DNA from: Tubiluchus corallicola
Lineage: Eukaryota; Priapulida; Priapulimorpha; Priapulimorphida; Tubiluchidae
Assembly (NCBI GenBank): GCA_030141605.1
Contig: JAQGDQ010000188.1
Coordinates: 140,001-202,000, forward strand
Direction of reading: 5' to 3'
Length of the DNA stretch: 62,000 nt
Made by a program: the position numbers and the translations under genes
Shown here: positions 38,301 through 49,439 of the stretch, one piece after another
Layout of the letters: each line of letters begins with the position of its first letter
Numbering within the stretch: the stretch's first letter is position 1
The notes under the pieces: model-generated
Database searches by the model: none
What the model saw: only the letters and a program-made list of their open reading frames with translations
Told to the model about the DNA's origin: nothing

Positions 38301-41300
38301 TGCCTGATCTTTCAAAGGTTTTACTGAAGCAAGTTTTGCAGCAGGATCAATGCTTTCAAGTTTTTGTTCTGGCTTGCCGGCTAGAAATAGATTGAAAACT
38401 CTCAGAACTCACAGAAATAAGTGAAAATTGAATAGCTAAAGTATCATGTGTTGCAAATTGTATATCGTATCATAAATTTTAATGAAAACATCACATTTTT
38501 GTTCTTGACTTTGTTTGTTTAAATGCAGGTACAAATAATTATTTGGTCAAGGGTAATTAAATTTGCTGTATCATAGCTCATCATATCATACCGGTGTTAG
38601 TATAACATGCACACTGTATACAAACGAGTATAATAATAATAATAATGTATTAATAATTAATATTTGTAATACATACATTTACATGCATATATGGTCCAGA
38701 ATGCAGTACATAAAATCAAGTAATATCATACAACAAAATTACAATAAAAGTATGACCAATTCACGTGTACATTCTGGGAACAGATAATCATAAATTTTAT
38801 GATTGTGAAACTTGAAAGATGAAAAGAAAAAGACACTGATTTTTATTTGCTAACAGTACAATATGAAATGAGTCTATCTAACAGAAACATTAGCAATACC
38901 AAAACATCTTCTATAAATTGCTTAAAAAACAGTCTGGCAAGCTAATATTAACTAACTTTCAAAGCCATTGCTACTAACAAGGCTAAACTCTTACCAGGAG
39001 CAGGATTTTCAGGAATAGCTGGTTGCTGTCCATCCAATGCCAACCAGTGAGCTAAAGTAACAGATAAGGAAAAATCAGATAATCCAATAGACTATACCAT
39101 TAAAAAATTACTAAAACAAACACATTATTTAACAACATATTAAAACAAAAAACTTTCTGCTCAGATCGCATTTACACTCAATGCACGTTTTATTCAAAGC
39201 AAAGCACAAACCTTTCAAGGATACATCTAATGGTAACTTTGGTACTGGGGAAGCTATTACCGCTCCTAGATCCAGTTCAGTTTCTTCAGTATAAAACAGT
39301 TCTCTACCACCACCACTAGCAAAGCGAAAAGGAATGTGTTCTTTTGCTTCAAAACCATAAAGTGGCTACAACAAAAACCAATAAAAGAAAATGTGATTTT
39401 GCATTAATTAATGTAATTGGCTATGATCAGATACACAGCATACCTTAAATATGCAAAAGAATCAAATACCAGAAACTTTTTTTCTCAAAATTAATAATAA
39501 GAGACCTCGCCTATAATCTCAGATTGTTAAATCAATAAACATAGTATAAACACATTATATGTATTAACTTCATCGATTTTTGAGTAGGGATTTAATGGAA
39601 AACTGGAGCTGTTTACTGGAAAATGGAAAACTGGAGCTGTTTTTTAACTTAATTTGTATATATATTTTCTATATACAATGACTAAGCTATGCTTTATATC
39701 TTTATTTTCAAATTTCTTTATGATAAATTCAATTTCTAAATGACAGACTTGTGTACTGCACAGCTTAAAAATAACATGCTGTCTTTTTGACAAAATACAC
39801 ATACTGCACTTAAATTTCAATCATCGATATTTTCATTTACTGTCAGAAATATGCAGCATTTTTGTATAAAATTATGGGAAAACAGAAAAGAAAATTTACA
39901 ATACCAAAACTGAATAATTTGGAAATCTGTGTTTGAAATTTAACAACTTTATTCATTGTACTGTAGGAAATAGCAATAAAGTTCCATGCATTTTCATGCA
40001 GATTGTGCAAACAGTTATTAAACATTATTAAACACATTATCATTACAATATTGCAGTTAAGTTTTGGTGAACAAAAGTCCAACATTTTTCCAATTGGAAA
40101 CCAACATTGCCAAGTGCCCATCCACATTAAATATTTCCATTAAAGGCTTGGCTTTATTTTATGATTTTATAAACACCACAATAGGCCGGAACACATTAGC
40201 GTCATTACTAGTAGAATGTAGACTTTTGCATAAACAAAGAACGTAAATGAAATAAGTACAGACCTCAATGTTTTTCACTTTCAAGGCATGGTCAAAATCA
40301 GATGTAGACAGCCTTTTTCGTTTTCCGTTTCTCATAAATTTCTCTGCTTCCTGTAACCAATGTAGTAGTATCAAATGTCTGCAGGAATACACGTATATTT
40401 TGCTATCTTTTATTTTCATCAAAGTGCATGTTACTGTTACATGAAGATTACAGAAATACGACTAGTTATAATGAGCTTCTGGTTATTATGGGAAAATTGA
40501 AAAGTTCCATCGAATCTTAGGCTTAAATAGTATATTTAAACCTTTCTTACAGCAAACTCCGACATTACAAGTTTCTGCTTATTGCGAGGAATTATACTGC
40601 TTTCTGAGGATACTTCTTCTGCATACGACCAGTTTGACAGTAATATGAATGACTCAGTTGAAGCCACTGCCAAACTTCATCAATTTTTTCAAGTCATTAC
40701 CAGCAACTGATAATGATGTGTTGCCATGCCTTTTAAAACCTGACAGCTGCTTGAAAAAACTGTGGTGCAAGCTAATGTGAAGCAAGCAAAAATAACCAAT
40801 TTTTTTAAAAAATAATAATATAAGCTTTGCATAAAGTGACTTCTCAAAACTTAGTTTTTAGTAAGATACTGTTTTAAATAAATACGGTGATTTTACATTC
40901 TTTAACACACAGACTAGCCAGACTGTAGACTTAGTTATTAGGTGTTGCAGCTCCCATGCTGAATGCTTATAATGATAATTTATACAGTGCTATTATACAC
41001 AGCTATTCAAATAAAGGACACTTTTGAGATAAAATAGTTGCTGAATAAAGGCCAGTCTCCAAATAACTTGTGCTAGTCTCCAAATTAAGTGCTCTTTTCA
41101 CCATTACACCATATTCACCTTGTAACAGGGGTCCCTAAACTTTTTAGACCATTGACCCCTTTGTGGAAGCCTTGTTTTCTCATTGACCCTCAGGCATGTA
41201 CATAAAATAAATATCAATACTAATTAAGTAGATGTGCAGTTTCCATATACATTGGAAATTGCTTACCAAAACCTTGTTTCCATATACATCAATAAGGGAA

Positions 41301-41927
41301 ACTGCATACCAAGCCCTGCAAAACTGTTGTACCGTATCCCCTCTCCCCTGTGAATTTCTCTCGGGAAAAATAGGGAAACAAAAAACTGTTTATTGTTATT
41401 GCGGAAATCATAAGCAATGTACAAAATATTAAATATAATGTTGGAATACAACATAAGTGCTCAAACATATTGAAATACGTGGAAACATATCACGATAAAT
41501 GAATAAGCCGCATGAAATACGATTCTGGCGTTTATCAACACCTTTTTGACCCCAGGCTTTTATCGACCCCTCGGATAGTCCCATCAACCCACAGAGGTCG
41601 ACCACTTTGGAGACCTCTGCCTTATAGGCTTCATTGAATTCTGTTACAGAATCTTACACATACTGTTACACCATTGACCTTGGCTATACCAGACTCGGTT
41701 ATACTGAGTTAATTTTCGTGGTCCCCTGAAACTCGTTGTAAGCAGATTATACTATATTAAACTAACACAGGTACTTAACATACCTGAACTAAAAGTTTAA
41801 GTCGATACACGCTGTCTTCAGCCAAAGCGGTTGTTGATTCTTCTGTCAGGTTGGTAATGCCAACTGATTCAGCTATAGTTTTAATTGATTCTGCTGATAA
41901 CTCGGAACCAACGTGGCTTTCTGCCAT
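32384..41927 (-). CDS. TAF6: TFIID subunit TAF6
   Basis: Thirteen coding exons: 41784-41927, 40264-40350, 39212-39365, 38995-39051, 38151-38380, 37860-37937, 37519-37620, 36907-37031, 36545-36677, 35388-35513, 34286-34456, 34021-34191 and 32384-32668. They sum to 1863 bases, a 620-residue protein (human TAF6 is about 677). TAF6 pairs with TAF9 in the TFIID core that positions RNA polymerase II at promoters; it is nuclear. The N-terminal histone fold (residues 1-77, [19 protein letters not shown] ... [12 protein letters not shown]) is intact. It is followed by PLYGF and [15 protein letters not shown], a variable linker, then the conserved HEAT-repeat domain from about residue 225 ([46 protein letters not shown]). 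The C-terminal tail is S/T/Q-rich. The start ATG lies 3 bases after an acceptor AG (41932-41931), so the 5' UTR is spliced. Confidence 0.97.
34661..35166. repeat. Dispersed repeat, copy B, in a TAF6 intron
   Basis: The same repeat as copy A (30117-30624), same orientation, with small deletions. It lies wholly inside the TAF6 intron between exons 35388-35513 and 34286-34456. Confidence 0.85.
41126..41619. mobile_element. Second hAT-like MITE, inside TAF6 intron 1
   Basis: The element is about 494 bp. It starts CAGGGGTCCCTAAACTTTTT and ends with the complement of CAGAGGTCTCCAAAGTGGTC, an imperfect terminal inverted repeat of the CAGRGGTCYCYAAA type common in hAT elements. The flanking 8-mers CCTTGTAA and CCTTATAG agree at 6 of 8 positions, a decayed target duplication. 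Internally, TTTCCATATACAT is repeated about 50 bases apart. There is no coding capacity. It lies between coding exons 1 and 2 of TAF6 and is older than the element at 14.3 kb. Confidence 0.78.
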
Positions 41928-42589
41928 AGTCTGTGAAACGTTAAATACTTTTTAGTCAATTCAGGCAGAAGAGTAATTGCTTTAAGACATTATAACATTA
42001 TAAAATAGCCATTGATTCTGATGTCCCATGAAATTTCTTGGTAAGTAGCTCTCACATGCCTACCATTATTGATAGGGCCATAAGAAACTATACAACAGAT
42101 GCTGGAAAAGAAATCTAAATCTAGGCTGTTTATGGTACTAAATTTATATAATTAACAAAACATTATTTCAAATCAGTTGAAAGTGAAAAACAGATCATCA
42201 GACAAACAAGCAAATTTATTTTTCAGCAACAGTACTTGAAAATGAGATAGCAATTACGCAATTACATAAAATACATTAAATAAAACACTATGTGGGATGT
42301 TCATGCTTACTGGACATCCTGTGTAATGTGATGCTGTGTACTGCCTCCGCTTGTATCATTTCACTCTGAAGTGCCTCGCTGTGTACCATTGCATTATGTG
42401 CCGAAGGCAGTACGTTGCACAGTGATAAGCTACACAGCAACATGATACACGAGAGGCAGTATATGGATCTACTCTACACGGGGATGTGGAGGAAGCACGA
42501 ACAGAATTTCAGTGATACTCACACTGTTTTTGGATACTTATAACACTATAAATATAATAAATACCCACCACTTACTATTCATGGATGCT

Positions 42590-43080
42590 ATGTTAAACAG
42601 ATTTGAGAGTTTATGTAGATGATATAGTGAGTTTTAGAAATGATAAACAGATTGTTAATAATTGCAAATTGAAGGAGAAGATGAAGGAAATAACATACAG
42701 TACAAAGAAACCATAGAATTTTTTACAAAATGTGTTTAAAAGTAAAACTAATAATGAGGTAGTTAAACTCTAGGTGACAAATAAATAATAAGTTGGAAAA
42801 GCTGAACTTTTACCAATAGGTGAAAATGGAGGTCGGGAAACGAGTATTGAAAAAAGAAGTGAGAAAACTGGATCATAAATGAAAAAAAAAATTTTTAATG
42901 GTGTAATTCAAATGAAGTTGGGTTAGAATACATGAAAATAAGAACTAATGTTATACAAAAATCAGCTATACATGCATTACCACCTATTCTTTTTAACACA
43001 GAAACAGGCCCTGGGGAAGCATATACAAAAATTGGTAGAAAGATATACTTCTAAAACAGAGAAGTAGTACGAGTTATTTG
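42590..43080 (+). pseudogene. Decayed non-LTR retrotransposon (LINE) reverse transcriptase fragment
   Basis: Frames interrupted by stops and shifts encode LINE reverse-transcriptase remnants. VYVDDIVSF (from 42609) has the catalytic YxDD of the RT palm. Further on come NGVIQMK and, after a frameshift, LEYMKIRTNVIQKSAIHA and ILFNTET (about 42924-43010), the usual region after the palm. There is no intact frame and it is clearly inactive. It lies upstream of TAF6 exon 1, probably in its 5' intron. Confidence 0.7.
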
Positions 43081-43438
43081 TAGTGTTTCCATGGGGTACC
43101 CGAGTAGTTACCCACATTGTTTATTACCCGAGCCTAACATTTCTACACAGTTCCAGCAATGAAAATGCTGACATCATTTGTAATAGGATATCCATTGTTA
43201 GAGAATTAAAATTCAAATGGCACCCTAGAACTGTTGTGTGCTTATAAAGTAGGTAAATATACTTAGTAGCAGATTATTAGACTGCTGTGTTGGCAATGTG
43301 CCAGGCCAACAACCAGTAGGGTGATGATTGATCAAACCATTTTTGCCATAGGAGTGACTTACAAAAAATGAACTATGATTTCTTTACCAAGAGGTTAATT
43401 ATCCAAAAATAATTGTTTACTATCAAAAACGAAAATAA

Positions 43439-43561
43439 ACGGGTTAATATTCCCGAACCCGGACACGGAGATCGGCCCTTTGGGGTCCAGTGCGGCAATG
43501 CAAACGAACTGGCAGACGTCGGCAGTAGTCCCGGGAAGAGTTGTCTTTTCTTTGTAAGGGT
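43439..43561 (+). rRNA. 28S rRNA gene fragment (rDNA-derived insertion)
   Basis: About 120 bases of GC-rich sequence in an AT-rich setting. It reads TTAATATTCCCGAACCCGGA, then GCGGCAATGCAAACGAAC, GACGTCGGCAG, and GGGAAGAGTTGTCTTTTCTT followed by TGTAAGGG. This order (AATATTCCTGAACC, CAGTGCGGTAACGC, GGGGAGAGTTCTCTTTTCTTTGTGAAGGG) is that of an internal part of large-subunit rRNA. Only a fragment is present, so it is not functional. It is an orphan rDNA piece, or a relic carried by a mobile element or repair event. The matching was done from memory of conserved 28S blocks. Confidence 0.72.
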
Positions 43562-44655
43562 TCAGTTTAATAGCACACAAAAAGAATGATATAGATTATT
43601 TCATTATGCTAATCCTCATGTTGTATTAATAGTGCCCAGTCTGGTACTACATAAGCTGATGTAGCTGACTCATTTATAAAGCACACAATCACAATAAAGT
43701 AACTAAAGTGTGGCAGATAAAACCACGTAATAAAACTCAATCAAATACCTTGTTTTGGAAAACACTAACTTTCGCGACTCACAGCTTTGGACTTTGGCCT
43801 CTTGAGCAAAGGATTCATAAAAAAATGATTAAAATAATAAAAAGCATTTCACAAACAACTATTAATGGCAGTTGTTCTTGACACTTGTTCCTTATATGAC
43901 TTTGATTAGACTGTATTGTGTAACCATTTAAACATTTAAGCATGTTAACCAAGTTGGACAATGTACTCTAGAGCAAATCCTTAAAAGGAAAGTTGTTTTG
44001 TATCATCTACGTTCTTAGACTGAAAATTTACAAATACCTCATTATAATACCATTACCTATTGCAAAAGTCCATCAAATATGAAGGAGTTATCTTGTAGAA
44101 CAAGTTGACTGATAAAATTAAAGCAATTACTGATACTAATGCTTATAAATCATTTGTAAAAGATTGAAATAAACAATTTTAAATAAATAAGTTGTATCTA
44201 TCTATTTAAATGAATTGTGAACATGTGACTGTAATGTATGTAACATATGTCGAACTTTACAGGTTTGAGTAAATTAGCAAGGGTAGTATAGAAAAAACAT
44301 GTAACATAAAGGATGTCTTCTGCGAAACTGTTTATTTATATATATATATATCATCACATCTCACCATCATTATTCATTGTGCATATCATCCATCTTTCCA
44401 TCTTCCATTGTCGACAAATAGCTAATGTTTTATATTAAATTGCACCTAATCCAACTGAAAATAAAATTTTACTACTAGTACTACTACTCATTTTGCAAAA
44501 ACAGTAAACACACTATAAAACCCAGACGCCGTTGTGAAACCGGTCCGATGGCAATCCCATTGTTCGGATCTCAGCTTTGCCAAATACAGGCAAATAGACA
44601 GAATTGACGAAAGAACAGTTTAGGGCCTATGTGACCATGGGAGACCAAGACATAC

Positions 44656-44715
44656 CCTACAATTGATAATTTTTGACGCAAATAGTTTAGCAGCTGCGGA
44701 GAAAATGGCGCTTTA
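44656..44715 (-). promoter_or_regulatory. Candidate TAF6 promoter and noncoding first exon
   Basis: A donor-like GTAGG|GTATGTCT ends a possible exon at 44656 on the minus strand. About 50 bases upstream lies GAAAATGGCGC (plus strand 44701-44709), a good YY1-type site often found at start sites of housekeeping genes. The TAF6 coding exon starts right after an acceptor (41932-41931), so an upstream noncoding exon is needed unless the mRNA is trans-spliced. No direct evidence links the two. Confidence 0.3.
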
Positions 44716-44880
44716 TCGAAATCCATAAATAAATAAACATACCTGGAGAATTAATAGTATGAACTATTTAAATTCATTTATTTTAAAAATACCCACAATA
44801 ATCACTTTCACGAGTTTTACTGGCTTTTTAAGAATAGGCAACCAGCAATGTGGAATATCTTCCAGTTTTTGTGCTTTCAT

Positions 44881-47059
44881 CAAAGTGTACAAAGAGGAAG
44901 TGACGAAAGACGCCTATTGTTACGTATTTCATTTTTGCGATTAGCGGCTATGCTGGCGGCATCAAACGGCCATTCAGTGAAAAATTTGGACCACCGCATT
45001 GACTGTAATAATAATATTATTAAGTTCACCAGTAGTGTTGGCATACGTGCAATTTTGATAAGCCAAAATCACTTTTGCGTTTTTAATAAAAGAAGTATAT
45101 CTCAATTAAAAGCAATTATTAGTTTAAAAAACTGAAAACATTTCATAAAAAGGAAAAAATTGTAGCAATAAGCATTATGTACTTGCAAATGCCTGTTCAG
45201 TTTTCTTGTAAGTAAAATTTTATTGTTTTTCCTGAGAAAAGAGGCTAGCTGATTGCGTGATGGGCTACCTACTATGTAAAAAAGTAATGAAAAATTTTCA
45301 TTGATTTATTGATTTTTTTCTCCCTCCCTTTCTTAGAGAGAAAGAGAGGGAGAGAGAGTTAAAAGAAAGACGGAACTATGAACTATGAATTTTATTTCAC
45401 ACATCAAAATGCAATATTGTACACATAAATAAACAATAAAAAAAATGATTTGAGTAGTGTGAGGTGAGTGTACGACCATACGGTCATTAACACTCTCACC
45501 GACTCACCTTACTTAAATGAAAGTGAAAAAATTATTAAAGATATGCGTGCTTTTGTAGATGACTCAATGAAATTGATGTAATAAAGTAAATGATGTAATA
45601 ATAGCAAGGAAACATAAGAAAAACATAATATGCAATTATGATTTTGATATAGGCTGCGATGAATGAATAACTTCATTTAAATTGATTTATACCTTACTAA
45701 TAAAGTAACAAAGGTCGTAATAGTACCTATTAGCAAAAGAAAAACATTAGTGCAAAAAATGACCAAATTCAAGCTGTCATATCGTCCATGCATAACTCAA
45801 TATGAGAAAAACATGCAAAATAATAACAATAATACTAAATAAAAATAATAAAAAACAAAGTAAATAAAATGAAAAGCAAGCTAGCCAAACAGAAATTTAA
45901 ACAAATTTTCAAATAGGGAACTGAATCAAGCTGCAAAGTACATGCATTAAAATAATACTAAAGAGTCTAATTAATAAACAAAACAAAAGAACATTATACA
46001 AGTACATTTTTTACACGTAAGCAAACTGTATTTAATGAACATTTATTTTGATGTAAGCCTAACTGAATCTTAAAAAATTAGGCCAAATATAAGTAATGTC
46101 TGCACATGATATTATAAGGTATTATGACACGCGTGTCGAGTTATGACAAGTTATGTCGGCTGCTTAGGATGACAGCTCTGATGTTTCCTTCAGTTATTTT
46201 TTGTTTACTGATAATAAAAAAGAGGAGTAATGTAAATGCATCTCTGCTTGTTCAACGTAATTTTATAACTAACTCCAACTTATAACAAAGGCCAATGTAT
46301 GATTATATGCTTTTTAAACATTTTTTAACTTGGAATTAACCAAACATGCAGATGCTTAGATTAAGTTATGTTCTGGAAAATTATTTGCTCTTCTGAAAAA
46401 ATCGATTTTTTTTCTATGAAAGGTATTACACATGAAAGTCAGGCCTAATATTTCTTCAAGTTATATTTCCTGATAAGAACATATGAAATAGAAATGTTTT
46501 TAGAAAAAATATTTCTCCAGAAATCGAATACTACATGAGCCAGGTATTCTTTCTTTTGATCAACTTTCTTAACTTCTTTTGTAAATAAGCCTATTAATTT
46601 TCATGAGATATGATTATAATAATTTTTATTTTAACTACAAATTATTCTTAACGCCTTATGCTTACTTTAAATAATATTCAAAAAGATAACAGCTGCTATA
46701 AATCGTCAAAGAGAGATGTAGGCCTTGCAGTCTTTGCTTAGCGTACAAAATATTTAACTAGTAACAAAAGTTTCAAAACTGTGTTATAATTAACATTTTA
46801 TTATAATTACCTGGCTGCATCCTTGCGAAATTTAAAAATATATCTTTTTGTGTTTTTGCAACTCACTGCTGAGCAATTTATGAATGCCTGTTAACCGGGC
46901 TGGTTTTGATGGTCTCATCAATTCATCTGCTACAGTTCCCACAGCCTGCGCTGTAGCGTACCTGACAACAACAGGCCGCACTGAATGGCCGTTAGGGCGA
47001 CACTAACTGCGCGAACTACTGCGCAGAAGGACTTTCCCTACTTTATTGTGTATACTTTG
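44881..47059 (+). mobile_element. Non-autonomous DNA transposon, left copy of an inverted pair
   Basis: The copy is 2179 bp. It begins CAAAGTGTACAAAGAGG and ends with the complement of CAAAGTATACACAATAAAG, giving terminal inverted repeats of about 10-12 bp (CAAAGTRTAC). It is flanked by a perfect 7-bp direct repeat CTTTCAT (44874-44880 and 47060-47066). If the G at the inner end is counted differently, the duplication reads as 8 bp. No transposase or other domain is seen; the longest frame (about 95 codons, near 44848-45135) has no recognisable motif. It contains a purine-rich GAGA block and a small hairpin near 45461-45507. Compared with its partner it has about 160 extra bases near 45860-46025. 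The superfamily is not assigned. Confidence 0.88.
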
Positions 47060-47086
47060 CTTTCATCATACGCAAAGTACCATAGA

Positions 47087-49103
47087 CAAAGTATACACAA
47101 TAAAGTAGGGAAAGTCCTTCTGCGCAGTAGTTCGCGCAGTTAGTGTCGCCCTAATGGCCATTCAGTGTGGCCTGTTGTTGTCAGGTACGCTACAGTGCAG
47201 GCTGTGGGAACTGTAGCAGATGAATTGATGAGGCCATCAAAACCAGCCCGGTTAACAGGCGCTCATAAATTGCTCAGCAGTGAGTTGCAAAAACACAAAA
47301 AGATATATTTTTAAATTTCGCAAGGATGCAGCCAGGTAATTATAATAAAATGTTAATTATAACACAGTTTTGAAACTTCTGTTACTAGTTAAATATTTTG
47401 TATGCTAAGCAAAGACTGCAAGGCCCACATCTCTCTTTGACGATTTATAGCAGCTGTTATCTTTTTGAATATTATTTAAAGTAAGCATAAGGCGTTAAGA
47501 ATAATTTGTAGTTAAAATAAAAATTATTATAATCATATCTCATAAAAATTAATAGGCTTATTTACAAAAGAAGTTAAGAAAGTTGATCAAAGAAAGAATA
47601 CCTGGCTCATGTAGTATTCGATTTCTGGAGAAATATTTTTTCTAAAAAACATTTCTATTTCATATGTTCTTATCAGGAAATATAACTTGAAGAAATATTA
47701 GGCCTGACTTTCATGTGTAATACCTTTCATAGAAAAAAAATCGATTTTTTTTCAGAAGAGCAAATAATTTTCCAGAACATAACTTAATCTAAGCATCTGC
47801 ATGTTTTGTTAATTCCAAGTTAAAAAAATGTTTAAAAAGCATATAATCATACGTTGGCCTTTGTTATAAGTTGGAGTTAGTTATAAAATTACGTTGAACA
47901 AGCAGAGATGCATTTACATTACTCCTCTTTTTTATTATCAGTAAACAAAAAATAACTGAAGGAAACATCAGAGCTGTCATCCTAAGCAGCCGACATAACT
48001 TGTCATAACTCGACACGCGTGTCATAATACCTTATAATATCATGTGCAGACATTACTTATATTTGGCCTAATTTTTTAAGATTCAGTTAGGCTTACATCA
48101 AAATAAATGTTCATTAAATACAATTTGTTTTTTATTATTTTTATTTAGTATTATTGTTATTATTTTGCATGTTTTTCTCATATTGAGTTATGCATGGACG
48201 ATATGACAGCTTGAATTTGGTCATTTTTTGCACTAATGTTTTTCTTTTGCTAATAGGTACTATTACGACCTTTGTTACTTTATTAGTAAGGTATAAATCA
48301 ATTTAAATGAAATTATTCATTCATCGCAGCCTATATCAAAATCATAATTGCATATTATGTTTTTCTTATGTTTCCTTGCTATTATTACATCATTTACTTT
48401 ATTACATCAATTTCATTGAGTCATCTACAAAAGCACGCATATCTTTAATAATTTTTTCACTTTCATTTAAGTAAGGTGAGTCGGTGAGAGTGTTAATGAC
48501 CGTATGGTCGTACACTCACCTCACACTACTCAAATCATTTTTTTTATTGTTTATTTATGTGTACAATATTGTATTTTGATGTGTGAAATAAAATTCATAG
48601 TTCATAGTTCCGTCTTTCTTTTAACTCTCTCTCCCTCTCTTTCTCTCTAAGAGAGGGAGGGAGAAAAAAATCAATAAATCAATGAAAATTTTTCATTACT
48701 TTTTTACATAGTAGGTAGCCCATCACGCAGTCAGCTAGCCTCTTTTCTCAGGAAAAACAATAAAATTTTACTTACAAGAAAACTGAACAGGCATTTGCAA
48801 GTACATAATGCTTATTGCTACAATTTTTGCCTTTTCATGAAATGTTTTCAGTTTTTTTAAACTAATAATTGCTTTTAATTGAGATATACTTCTTTTATTA
48901 AAAACGCAAAAGTGATTTTGGCTTATCAAAATTGCACGTATGCCAACACTACTGGTGAACTTAATAATATTATTATTACAGTCAATGCGGCGCTCCAAAT
49001 TTTTCACTGAATGGCCGTTTGATGCCGCCAGCATAGCCGCTAATCGCAAAAATGAAATACGTAACAATAGGCGGCTTTCGTCACTTCCTCTTTGTACACT
49101 TTG
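47087..49103 (-). mobile_element. Non-autonomous DNA transposon, right copy of an inverted pair
   Basis: This is the reverse-oriented copy of the same element, 2017 bp. It starts at 47087 with CAAAGTATACACAATAAAG and ends at 49103 with the complement of CAAAGTGTACAAAGAGG. It has its own perfect 7-bp flanking duplication CCATAGA (47080-47086 and 49104-49110), different from that of the left copy. The two copies are nearly identical by eye apart from scattered substitutions and a roughly 160-base gap here. Together they form a near-palindrome of about 4.2 kb around a 27-base spacer of host DNA. Confidence 0.88.
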
Positions 49104-49439
49104 CCATAGATGAGAATATAAGTTTGTAGACCTTTCTTCACGACTCTTACCTTAAATCTGAATAGCCGTCAATGGACTTTCTGTCGAAATCATGATGTCG
49201 TCAATGATCGTTTTATTTGTTTTACTGTTGTTAACTTGTTGTACACAGCCCTTACCATTTTTCCGATCATGTCATTATCTCACAGGTTTCTACTATATCA
49301 CAAAAGAGTTTTAAAGAACTGTGTTAATCCAATTGCACAGTTTGGCTTCATTATTGTTATACATAGATCACATACTAGGAATTAGATCAAAAGATAATAA
49401 AACACGTTATCATTACGAACAACTTAAAATAAACAAAAA

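Noticed and set aside
44848-49067. Matching 95- and 99-codon open frames at the outer ends of the two transposon copies
   Set aside because: They are the same sequence seen twice because the copies are inverted. No domain, no start context and no splice signals support a gene, though a degenerate transposon-encoded peptide cannot be excluded.
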